Part shown: positions 16,094 to 21,627 of the stretch, one piece after another
Numbering within the stretch: the first letter of the stretch is position 1
Layout: every line of letters begins with the position of its first letter
DNA from: a virus
Strand: one strand, 5' to 3'
Virus record (IMG/VR): IMGVR_UViG_3300010885_015134
Span: 1-21,637 of that record
DNA length: 21,637 nt
Program-made: the position numbers and the translations under genes
The notes under the pieces: model-generated
Seen by the model: the letters and a program-made list of their open reading frames with translations, nothing else
Told to the model about the DNA's origin: nothing
Database searches by the model: none

Positions 16094-17257
16094 ATGAGCC
16101 AACCAAACCAAAAAGTTTGGCACTTACGAATAGCCGAAACGCCACGCCAAGAGGGCGAAACACCCTACGAATATTATAGGCGAATGGCTATCAAGTATAA
16201 GACCACGTTTGGCAATACAAGGGGTAAGATAGCCAAGCACCTTAAGCAAATAAGGTTAGATGAGGCAAATGAAAAGGGCTACATACCTGTAATAGATAAC
16301 GAGGGAATAGACTATGGAGAGGTTAAACACGGTTGGCTAAAGACCAAACCTAACGAGAAAGGTCGCTCACATTCTTTATTCTTTAAGGTTGACCACGAGG
16401 TTGATTTTCTCGACAATCTTATTGTAGGTTTAAAGGGGTATGAATTTTGCGCGCCAAAGTTAGGTAAAAAAATAGTAAGTAACAGCATAGGCATTATCAA
16501 TTTGTTTGATGCACACATTGACAAAGTTTGCATAGTTGACAACACCCACACAGATAGTTCAATTGATTACAATATAGAGCATTTTAAGAGAGCCTTTGTG
16601 GCTCTTTTTGATAAGTGCCTATCTGCTGAAAAGATTATCTTCCCGATTGGTAATGATTTCTACAATGCCAATGATGAGAAAAACACAACCGTAAAAGGAA
16701 CTCCACAGGATAGTCTTTTTGATTGGCGTGATAGTTTTAGCAAAGGGGTTGAACTTATACGTTGGTGTATTGACTATATATTACAAGCAGGTAAACCCGT
16801 TGATATTATTACCGTTTACTCAAACCACGACGGTACTAAACTATTCTACCTATCAAAGTGTATAGAGTTAATCTATGCCGGCAATGAAAATGTATCAATA
16901 GACTTGCAGGGGGTACAACGTAAATACAGCATATACGGTTTAAACTTGTTTGGATTTGCACACGGGGATAAAGAAAAAACAACTGCTTTGCCTTTGTTAA
17001 TGGCAACAGAAAGGCGAAAGGATTGGGGCAATGTTCAGAATTGCTTTTGGTTTTTAGGTGATAAGCACCACGAAAAAACGTATGTATTTAAAAAGTCTTT
17101 AGATATGCCGAGTGTTGAGGTACATTGGTTGAGGGCAGTGGCAACAACTGATAACTGGCATTATCAATCGGGCTACATAGGCATACCAAAAACCGCTTAT
17201 TGTTATATCTTTGACAAGCAACACGGGTTAACAACAACACATAGACAACCATTCTAA
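16094..17257 (+). CDS. calcineurin-like metallophosphoesterase
   Basis: This 387-residue protein is a two-metal phosphoesterase. The family motifs appear in order: D-A-H at 139-141 (FDAHID), G-N-D at 186-188, N-H-D at 244-246 (SNHD), H290 in FAHGD and H325/H326 in GDKHHE. The N-terminal 120 residues are a basic helical and beta region that is not part of the core and may be a nucleic-acid-binding addition. The substrate cannot be read from sequence; nucleic acid ends, cyclic nucleotides and phosphoproteins are all known for the family. It is the second-last gene of the late operon, after lysis, which suggests a late role in DNA processing or host takeover rather than replication. Confidence 0.85.
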   Translation: MSQPNQKVWHLRIAETPRQEGETPYEYYRRMAIKYKTTFGNTRGKIAKHLKQIRLDEANEKGYIPVIDNEGIDYGEVKHGWLKTKPNEKGRSHSLFFKVDHEVDFLDNLIVGLKGYEFCAPKLGKKIVSNSIGIINLFDAHIDKVCIVDNTHTDSSIDYNIEHFKRAFVALFDKCLSAEKIIFPIGNDFYNANDEKNTTVKGTPQDSLFDWRDSFSKGVELIRWCIDYILQAGKPVDIITVYSNHDGTKLFYLSKCIELIYAGNENVSIDLQGVQRKYSIYGLNLFGFAHGDKEKTTALPLLMATERRKDWGNVQNCFWFLGDKHHEKTYVFKKSLDMPSVEVHWLRAVATTDNWHYQSGYIGIPKTAYCYIFDKQHGLTTTHRQPF

Positions 17258-17258
17258 T

Positions 17259-17477
17259 ATGATAAACGCAGACCGATATTTGGCATACATTGAAACCGAT
17301 GGTGAGTTCGAGTTGCAAATGACAGCCGACTTAACTAACGATGACTTGACTGATATTATACTTAATATCTTTGATGCCTACCCAGAACTAAGAACAGGAA
17401 TAATAAACGCAGCGAGTACATTGTTACAGGCACCAGCAAGCCGACCAACTGAAAGCAGAACACCTAACAAAGCATAG
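17259..17477 (+). CDS. small acidic hypothetical protein
   Basis: This 72-residue protein starts 1 nt after the phosphoesterase stop and is the last gene of the late region. It is acidic in the first 45 residues (DGEFELQ, then TNDDLTDIILNIFDAY) and ends in a Pro/Ser/Thr-rich tail. No motif or membrane segment is visible. Its function is unknown. Confidence 0.6.
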   Translation: MINADRYLAYIETDGEFELQMTADLTNDDLTDIILNIFDAYPELRTGIINAASTLLQAPASRPTESRTPNKA

Positions 17478-17482
17478 TATAA

Positions 17483-17517
17483 TAGGCAAAATGTAGCTTA
17501 TTGGTAGCTTTTGCCTA
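17483..17517. repeat. inverted repeat upstream of the small-RNA promoter
   Basis: The perfect 9-bp arms TAGGCAAAA (17483-17491) and TTTTGCCTA (17509-17517) flank 17 nt, in which TAGCTT is also directly repeated. The repeat lies 6 nt after the last late gene and overlaps the -33 region of the promoter that follows. It could be a weak terminator for the late operon, though no T-run follows, or an operator. Confidence 0.55.
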
Positions 17518-17533
17518 ATAAATTGTATATTTG
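17501..17533 (+). promoter_or_regulatory. Bacteroidetes-type promoter for a short transcript
   Basis: TATATTTG at 17526-17533 is a perfect TAnnTTTG -7 box. A TTG at 17501-17503 gives a 22-nt spacing, within the range seen in Bacteroidetes but not ideal. It lies in a real intergenic region, unlike the chance copies inside genes. Confidence 0.5.
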
Positions 17534-17538
17534 AATAA

Positions 17539-17568
17539 ATGTATCTGAACCCGCCAAGTGCGATGTAG
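17539..17568 (+). CDS. nine-codon leader-peptide candidate
   Basis: ATG at 17539 opens a frame of nine codons (MYLNPPSAM) that ends in TAG, just upstream of the terminator hairpin and just downstream of a promoter-like site. That is the layout of a leader peptide, but no controlled gene follows in this direction and the length is well within chance. Confidence 0.2.
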   Translation: MYLNPPSAM

Positions 17569-17581
17569 GATATACCCGTAG

Positions 17582-17612
17582 AGCCTCGATTAAGTCGGGG
17601 CTTTGCTATTTC
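17582..17612 (+). terminator. intrinsic terminator of the small transcript
   Basis: AGCCTCGA (17582-17589) pairs with TCGGGGCT (17595-17602) with one wobble pair around a 5-nt loop, followed by TTTGCTATTTCT. The stem is similar to the one at 9323 (both start AGCCTC), but the T-tract is interrupted, so it should be weaker. The - strand has no T-tract, so it does not serve the HNH gene. Confidence 0.65.
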
Positions 17613-17622
17613 TATATTAATT

Positions 17623-17970
17623 TTATTGTCTAACAAGATAATTATACTTGTATGTTTTTCTTAACCCAGTTACCATAGCGTGAGTTAGGTTTTCTTTTTG
17701 AGTACACCATTCTAAATTGCAAGCCCTATTGTCACGCTTTATACCGTTAATATGATTAATTATAGGTTTATCATCAGGGTTATCAACAAAAAGTATGGCT
17801 ACAACACGATGTAAAGGACTGCAACCTATATATAAATAGGGCAACTTATTTTCAAAAATACGTTTTTCTAATCCATTATCTTTTACTTTATATACGTTAC
17901 CAAAACTTGATACAAAGTAACGAGCCTTACCTATATAAACAGGTTTCCATATTTCTTCTTGTGTTTTCAT
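17623..17970 (-). CDS. HNH homing-type endonuclease with NUMOD4 domain
   Basis: This 115-residue protein is the only clear - strand gene. Residues about 6-35 ([22 protein letters not shown]) are a NUMOD4 DNA-binding element. Residues about 53-98 are an HNH_3 nuclease core: [10 protein letters not shown] with His54, then [17 protein letters not shown] with His73 and Asn81/Asn85, and a [10 protein letters not shown] end. It is a free-standing mobile endonuclease of the kind often inserted between phage gene modules; neither group I intron ends nor an interrupted gene are visible next to it. It has its own promoter with the consensus spacing. Its position between the late and early operons, opposite to both, is typical of a moron-like insertion. 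Confidence 0.9.
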   Translation of the reverse strand: MKTQEEIWKPVYIGKARYFVSSFGNVYKVKDNGLEKRIFENKLPYLYIGCSPLHRVVAILFVDNPDDKPIINHINGIKRDNRACNLEWCTQKENLTHAMVTGLRKTYKYNYLVRQ

Positions 17971-17974
17971 ATCA

Positions 17975-18005
17975 CAAATATAGACATTGTAAATATATTT
18001 ACAAA
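17975..18005 (-). promoter_or_regulatory. promoter of the HNH gene
   Basis: On the - strand, TTTG (18005-18002) is followed by a 19-nt spacer and TATATTTG (17982-17975), a perfect Bacteroidetes -33/-7 pair. The ATG at 17970 lies only 4 nt beyond the -7 box, so the mRNA would be leaderless or nearly so. Confidence 0.75.
17988..18003. promoter_or_regulatory. 16-bp perfect palindrome, operator candidate
   Basis: TGTAAATATATTTACA is a perfect palindrome lying in the spacer and overlapping the -33 box of the HNH promoter. It is centred about 40 bp from a related imperfect palindrome over the other promoter, so one repressor or activator could control both. The AT-rich context makes chance palindromes more likely, so this is a candidate only. 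Confidence 0.5.
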
Positions 18006-18027
18006 ATAATATGAAAATATTTTAATA

Positions 18028-18043
18028 AATATTTGTAAATATT
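18028..18043. promoter_or_regulatory. imperfect palindrome over the early promoter, operator candidate
   Basis: AATATTTGTAAATATT has 7-bp arms (AATATTT and AAATATT) around a central GT. It covers the -33 box of the early promoter and shares TGTAAATAT with the perfect palindrome at 17988. Confidence 0.4.
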
Positions 18044-18062
18044 AAAAATGGTTGTATATTTG
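18032..18062 (+). promoter_or_regulatory. early operon promoter
   Basis: TTTG (18032-18035), a 19-nt spacer and TATATTTG (18055-18062) form a perfect Bacteroidetes sigma-ABfr-type promoter. It predicts a start near 18066 and a leader of roughly 18 nt before the ATG at 18084. It drives the whole replication and recombination operon to the right. Confidence 0.8.
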
Positions 18063-18083
18063 CCTCAACAAACAAACAAAACA

Positions 18084-18311
18084 ATGTATACAGCAACACA
18101 ATTAAAAGCAATTTACCAAGCCTTACGAGGCTTGCAAGCTATCGGTAAGATAGCAGATGAGGTAGGCTTAAGCCGAATTGAACTTAAGCAACAATTCTAC
18201 CCAACGTTAGAAACAAATGTCAACCCAGAGGTTTACAAATGTGCAATCAATTACCTTAAAGAAGAAGGAGTACTCCGAGACATTCAACTATTAAACACAC
18301 TTTTAAACTAA
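18084..18311 (+). CDS. small HTH-like protein, first gene of the early operon
   Basis: This 75-residue protein follows the early promoter. The ATG at 18084 is chosen because the earlier in-frame ATG at 18048 lies upstream of the -7 box and would not be transcribed. Residues about 18-40 (IGKIADEVGLSRIELKQQF) fit a helix-turn-helix: a short helix, the turn around Val-Gly-Leu, then a recognition helix. A second helix pair follows (NPEVYKCAINYLKEEG). Such small DNA-binding proteins at the head of an early operon are usually regulators, so control of the palindromes just upstream is a reasonable guess. It could equally be a host-modifying or replication accessory protein. Confidence 0.55.
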   Translation: MYTATQLKAIYQALRGLQAIGKIADEVGLSRIELKQQFYPTLETNVNPEVYKCAINYLKEEGVLRDIQLLNTLLN

Positions 18312-18315
18312 GACT

Positions 18316-18654
18316 ATGGCACTCGAATACCAATTAGCCGAGTTAATCGGCACAGCGCAAACAGACGAGCAGTGGAAAAATGCTATGGCAGCTTATGAGA
18401 TTACCTCTTTTCGCCTTAATGATGATGAAAAAGAACGCATACGCAAGTTGTTATCTGAAAGGAACGAGGCTATTACCAAGCAAGCATACAAGCACCTTGA
18501 CTTAGCCTTTGCTATCCGTAAAGAGTTCGGCATACAAAACAACATTGTTAAGCCGGTAGAGAGCGACGGTACGCCAATGGTAGAAGATTTTACCGACGAG
18601 GCAATAACAGCCGACAACGTAGCCAAAGTAGCAAGCACCTTAATACTGAAATAA
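18316..18654 (+). CDS. hypothetical early protein
   Basis: This 112-residue acidic, mostly helical protein starts 4 nt after the preceding stop and ends in a TAATG junction with the DnaA-like gene. It has a charged central helix (NDDEKERIRKLLSERNEAI) and an acidic C-terminal third (VEDFTDEAI). No signal peptide, membrane segment or known motif is visible. The tight coupling to the DnaA-like protein suggests a replication role, but nothing proves it. Confidence 0.55.
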   Translation: MALEYQLAELIGTAQTDEQWKNAMAAYEITSFRLNDDEKERIRKLLSERNEAITKQAYKHLDLAFAIRKEFGIQNNIVKPVESDGTPMVEDFTDEAITADNVAKVASTLILK

Positions 18655-19055
18655 TGAGAGCAGAATTATTTGTAGGGTTGCCAAAGTTTGTGCAACAGTC
18701 AGTAGTGCTAAGAGTACCGTTAAGGCTATCAAAAGAACTAACTGATATTAACACCTTTATACGGTTTATATGCGAAAAGAGGGCTATACAGCATTCCGCA
18801 TTAATAAGCAAATGTAGACAAAGGCATTTAGCCGAAGCAAGGCAATGGGTAATGTATTACTACACCAAATACCAACGTGATACCAAGCAAGATGTTTTGC
18901 CACTATACGCTATTGGTGCTTGCTTAAATAAAGACCACGCCACAGTAATATATAGCATAAAAAACGTTGAAAACCTATTGCTTACCGATAGGAAAAAACG
19001 TGAAGAATTTGAGGGATTGTATCACACCATTAAAACAGAATATAAAGCAGAATGA
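18654..19055 (+). CDS. DnaA domain IV-like DNA-binding protein
   Basis: This 133-residue protein carries the DNA-binding domain of the DnaA initiator without its ATPase. The core is at about residues 48-115: a helix with SKCRQRHLAEARQWVMYYY, a linker, then IGACLNKDHATVIYSIKNV, with Gly88 and DHATV at 94-98. In DnaA the matching parts are the R-x-R-x-x-x-x-A-R helix and the DHTTV signature that reads DnaA boxes. The N-terminal 45 residues are basic and not recognised. It may mark a phage origin, recruit host replication proteins or block host initiation. It lies in the early operon upstream of the recombination genes. A start at the TAATG junction is well supported. Confidence 0.8.
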   Translation: MRAELFVGLPKFVQQSVVLRVPLRLSKELTDINTFIRFICEKRAIQHSALISKCRQRHLAEARQWVMYYYTKYQRDTKQDVLPLYAIGACLNKDHATVIYSIKNVENLLLTDRKKREEFEGLYHTIKTEYKAE

Positions 19056-19327
19056 AAATAATTCACGTTGAGCCATTTAACCCGCAAAACTGCACCGTTT
19101 ATTATTCGGTAGAAGATAAGCCAGGCATTTACTTTTTGATAATTAGCTATAACGAACTTGAGGGCTACTTTGATGAAAACTTTAGGACAACGGACTTAGA
19201 ACGGGTTGCATTATTTGCCGACACCTATATTATGGGAACGGTACGTAACCACGAAAAGTACGATGCTATTGAAGATGTACTGGCAGCCGAGCCACATTTA
19301 TTAACCAAATTTCAACCGTATTTATAA
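19052..19327 (+). CDS. hypothetical early protein
   Basis: This 91-residue acidic protein overlaps the DnaA-like gene by 4 bases (ATGA). It begins with a beta-rich half (IIHVEPFNP, then VYYSVEDKPGIYFLIISY) and ends with a helical half (ERVALFADTY, then DVLAAEPHLLTKF). No known motif is visible; function unknown. Confidence 0.55.
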   Translation: MKIIHVEPFNPQNCTVYYSVEDKPGIYFLIISYNELEGYFDENFRTTDLERVALFADTYIMGTVRNHEKYDAIEDVLAAEPHLLTKFQPYL

Positions 19328-19356
19328 CACCGCATAGCGGATTAAATTAGAAAACA

Positions 19357-19809
19357 ATGGGGAGAAGCGGTAAAAATATGCGCAGAGAGAAGCTAAACAA
19401 CTTTAAAAATAATGAGTTGCCTAAACTTCAAAAAATGTACTCAATTGTAGAGTTTAATATTGGGTCTTTTAGAATAACACATAACGGGCTTACAGTTGAC
19501 TATTTTCCAAGTGCCGACCATTTCTTTAACCACAATACAGGTGAAAGAGGAGGCTTATCAATAAAGATTACCGAGTACATAGATATATGGACACCTGTAA
19601 ATAAAGATAAGCCCGAACAAAAGGTTTTACCAATACAGAATGAAGCCAAGCGAGTATTCTTAGAATGGATTATAAAACGAGGTAAAGAGGTAAAAAAAGA
19701 ACTCGCAACAGTTTTGGATAAAGACCTTAGAAAAGGCCTTAATAACCGATTAAAAAACCTGAAAGCATTATACATAAAAGAAAATACACTTACCACTAAT
19801 AACACTTAA
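19357..19809 (+). CDS. hypothetical early protein, basic C-terminal coiled region
   Basis: This 150-residue basic protein starts 29 nt after the previous gene, the largest gap in the early operon, which holds only a tiny CCGC-ATA-GCGG hairpin. The ATG at 19357 or the in-frame ATG at 19378 could be the start. The middle is beta-rich with aromatic residues (TVDYFPSADHFFNH). The last 60 residues are a Lys/Arg/Leu-rich helix with coiled-coil character (IKRGKEVKKELATVLDKDLR). It may bind nucleic acid. I do not recognise a family. Confidence 0.5.
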   Translation: MGRSGKNMRREKLNNFKNNELPKLQKMYSIVEFNIGSFRITHNGLTVDYFPSADHFFNHNTGERGGLSIKITEYIDIWTPVNKDKPEQKVLPIQNEAKRVFLEWIIKRGKEVKKELATVLDKDLRKGLNNRLKNLKALYIKENTLTTNNT

Positions 19810-19817
19810 AACAACTT

Positions 19818-20024
19818 ATGAGAACTTTAAGAATTGACAAAGAAACCAACCCGTTAGGAGAAACTAAATACTACCTAATGTTTCAATCAGGTGAAGGTAT
19901 CGTATGGCTGGCAATAGGTTTTAGCCACAATGAAGAAACCATATTGCATCAATATGAAATTGCAAAGTCTAACCTTTTATTAGAAACAGTATCAACCGAA
20001 GTAATCAAACAAGAAACATTTTAA
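19818..20024 (+). CDS. small hypothetical early protein
   Basis: This 68-residue protein starts 8 nt after the previous stop and ends 3 nt before the ERF gene. It has two beta strands (TKYYLMFQSG, then GIVWLAIGF) and a helical C-terminal half (NEETILHQYEIAKSNLLLETVS). No motif is recognised. Its tight spacing suggests it is made together with the annealing protein. Confidence 0.5.
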   Translation: MRTLRIDKETNPLGETKYYLMFQSGEGIVWLAIGFSHNEETILHQYEIAKSNLLLETVSTEVIKQETF

Positions 20025-20027
20025 ACT

Positions 20028-20606
20028 ATGGAACTTCAGAAATCAGACAGCATCGTTAACCTTACCAAAGCACTTATGCTTTTTAGTATTAAAATCGGTA
20101 AGATAAAAAAAGAAAACACTAACCCGTTCTTTCATTCGCTTTACGCAGACTTACCCGCTATACAGGATGCAATAGCCGACCCCCTACAAGAAAGTGGATT
20201 AGTGGTTACGCAGTTGCCTTGTGGCGATGGTTTAATAACTATGCTTGCCCACGCAGAAAGTGGAGAGTATATTATGGCTAACAGCATAATGAAGCCAGTT
20301 AAGAACGACCCGCAATCTATGGGTAGTGCCATAACCTACCAACGTAGGTATTCATTAGCCGCCTTGCTTAACCTTAACATTGATAAGGATGATGATGGTA
20401 ACGCAGCAAGTGTAGCACCTCAACCCGTACAACTAAATGAGAAGCCCTGGCTAAATAAGTATTCAGACAAAAACAAAAGCATACTATCCAAAGAATGGAA
20501 CGGGGCTATTGTAAAGCTGCAAGATGGAACTACAACCATCGCTAAGATTAAAGACTACTACCGGGTATCAAAAGAGAACGAACAAGAATTACTTAACATA
20601 CGATAA
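20028..20606 (+). CDS. erf: ERF-family single-strand annealing protein
   Basis: This 192-residue protein belongs to the ERF superfamily of phage recombinases, which anneal complementary single strands. The first 130 residues carry the family pattern: a helix with LTKALMLFSIKIGKI, then TNPFFHSLYADLPAIQDAI (about 32-50), then strands with GLVVTQLPCGDGL and ITMLAHAESGEYI, and the GSAITYQRRYSLAALLNL helix (about 98-115). Residues from about 118 are an acidic linker and a variable C-terminal domain. It is directly followed (TAATG) by a YqaJ-type exonuclease, which would supply the 3' overhangs, and then a RusA-type resolvase. Confidence 0.9.
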   Translation: MELQKSDSIVNLTKALMLFSIKIGKIKKENTNPFFHSLYADLPAIQDAIADPLQESGLVVTQLPCGDGLITMLAHAESGEYIMANSIMKPVKNDPQSMGSAITYQRRYSLAALLNLNIDKDDDGNAASVAPQPVQLNEKPWLNKYSDKNKSILSKEWNGAIVKLQDGTTTIAKIKDYYRVSKENEQELLNIR

Positions 20607-21271
20607 TGGAAACATCAGCATTAATAGAACATTTTAACCAAGCCGATATTAGTTTTGATGTATGGGCAGAGCAGCGAAGAGGTAAAGTAACTGCAAGCCT
20701 TGTGCATAAATTAATGAAAGGCTTTAACAACGAAACCGCTAAGACGTACATTAAGACCTTAGCGGGGGAGAGCATAGGTATTTACGATGAGGACAACTAC
20801 CAAAGCCCGGCAATGATAGCAGGAAGCGTTAATGAGTTTGCAGCGATGCAAGAATACATCAGTTACCCAACCACTGGTGCCGTTATCTATGGCTCTAAAG
20901 TATTTGTACCGCTTGGGGAGAATGCAGGGGTAAGCCCTGATGGGGTGGAACTGATAGACTTTCAAAAGATATACCTTGAAGTTAAATGCCCTTTTACTCC
21001 TAACAAGTATGTTGAATTGATACTCTGTGATACGATTGAGAAACTAAAGAAAGAACGACCCGATGTGTACTGGCAATGCGTAATGAATATGCTTGTGTTG
21101 GATTGCCAAGAGGCTAAGGTATTGGTTTACCATCCTAAAAAGGGGCTAAGGACTATTGTCGTGCCACGAATAGAAGAGGATATATTAGAGTGCCAAGAGG
21201 CTATTAATAAGGCAGTAGAGTTGAAGTTAGAGTTAACAGCAAAACTGATTGATGTACTCACTACCAATTAA
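20606..21271 (+). CDS. YqaJ/lambda-type exonuclease
   Basis: This 221-residue protein is a 5'-3' exonuclease of the YqaJ/lambda Exo family in the PD-(D/E)XK superfamily, which makes 3' overhangs for the annealing protein. The opening element RRGKVTASLVHKLM (about 24-37) is the family's first motif. Glu77 in the SVNEFAAMQEY helix, Asp112 in SPDGVEL, and Glu125 and Lys127 in LEVKCPF are the expected active-site residues. The later WQCVMNMLVL helix (about 152-161) matches the conserved Gln region. It overlaps the resolvase gene by 20 bases. Length is normal for the family. Confidence 0.9.
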   Translation: METSALIEHFNQADISFDVWAEQRRGKVTASLVHKLMKGFNNETAKTYIKTLAGESIGIYDEDNYQSPAMIAGSVNEFAAMQEYISYPTTGAVIYGSKVFVPLGENAGVSPDGVELIDFQKIYLEVKCPFTPNKYVELILCDTIEKLKKERPDVYWQCVMNMLVLDCQEAKVLVYHPKKGLRTIVVPRIEEDILECQEAINKAVELKLELTAKLIDVLTTN

Positions 21272-21584
21272 GCCACTAAGCGTTAACGCAGCTTGGCAGG
21301 GCAAACGTTATAAGACTAAAGATTATTTGAGTTATGAACGGGCGGTGATGTTGATGTTGCCAAAGTTGAAGTTACCAGAGCCGCCTTTCATTATCACTTT
21401 AGAATTTGGTTTTAGCAGCCCATTGGCAGACCTTAGCAACCCGATAAAACTCTTTGAGGATATACTCCAAAAGAAGTACGGGTTTAACGATAAGGAGATA
21501 TTTAAAATAGTAGCCACAAAAGTACACACTAAAAAAGGTAACGAGTTTATTAACTTTAAAATTGAACATTACAGTTTGTATTAA
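21252..21584 (+). CDS. rusA: RusA-family Holliday junction resolvase, variant active site
   Basis: This 110-residue protein is a RusA-type resolvase, which cuts four-way DNA junctions as a dimer. It has the family start IKPLSVNAAWQGKRYKT (about 6-22), the metal-site region ADLSNPIKLFEDIL at about 59-72, and NDKEIFKIVATKV at about 79-91. By alignment with E. coli RusA in memory, Asp60, Lys66 and Asp80 match Asp70, Lys76 and Asp91, but the position of the catalytic Asp72 is Ser62. The ATG at 21252 is chosen; an in-frame TTG precedes it. It is the last gene of the recombination block and lies within the end of the exonuclease gene. Confidence 0.85.
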   Translation: MYSLPIKPLSVNAAWQGKRYKTKDYLSYERAVMLMLPKLKLPEPPFIITLEFGFSSPLADLSNPIKLFEDILQKKYGFNDKEIFKIVATKVHTKKGNEFINFKIEHYSLY

Positions 21585-21600
21585 AATTTTTACTATATTG
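21575..21600 (+). promoter_or_regulatory. weak promoter-like site before the next gene
   Basis: TTTG (21575-21578) and TATATTG (21594-21600) lie at the junction after the resolvase. The -7 box lacks one T of TAnnTTTG and the spacing is only 15 nt, so it is weak, but its intergenic position ahead of a possible start is suggestive. Confidence 0.25.
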
Positions 21601-21627
21601 CACACGCACAATTCAATTACATCGTCA

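Larger units (their letters stand above)
17537..17612 (+). ncRNA. small RNA or leader candidate
   Basis: A promoter-like site ends at 17533 and a terminator hairpin lies at 17582-17602, so a transcript of roughly 65-75 nt is implied. No gene follows on the + strand for about 470 nt; the next gene is on the opposite strand, so this is not an ordinary leader. It contains one nine-codon ORF. It could be a regulatory RNA, an attenuator remnant or a decoy transcript. No known RNA family is recognised. Confidence 0.4.

Noticed and set aside
17623-18083. Group I intron around the HNH gene
   Set aside because: The HNH gene has its own promoter, and both flanks are intergenic rather than parts of a split gene. 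No intron core is recognisable.
19328-19356. Small CCGC-ATA-GCGG hairpin between two early genes
   Set aside because: The stem is only 4 bp with a 3-nt loop and no T-run follows, so it is too weak to call a terminator or regulator.
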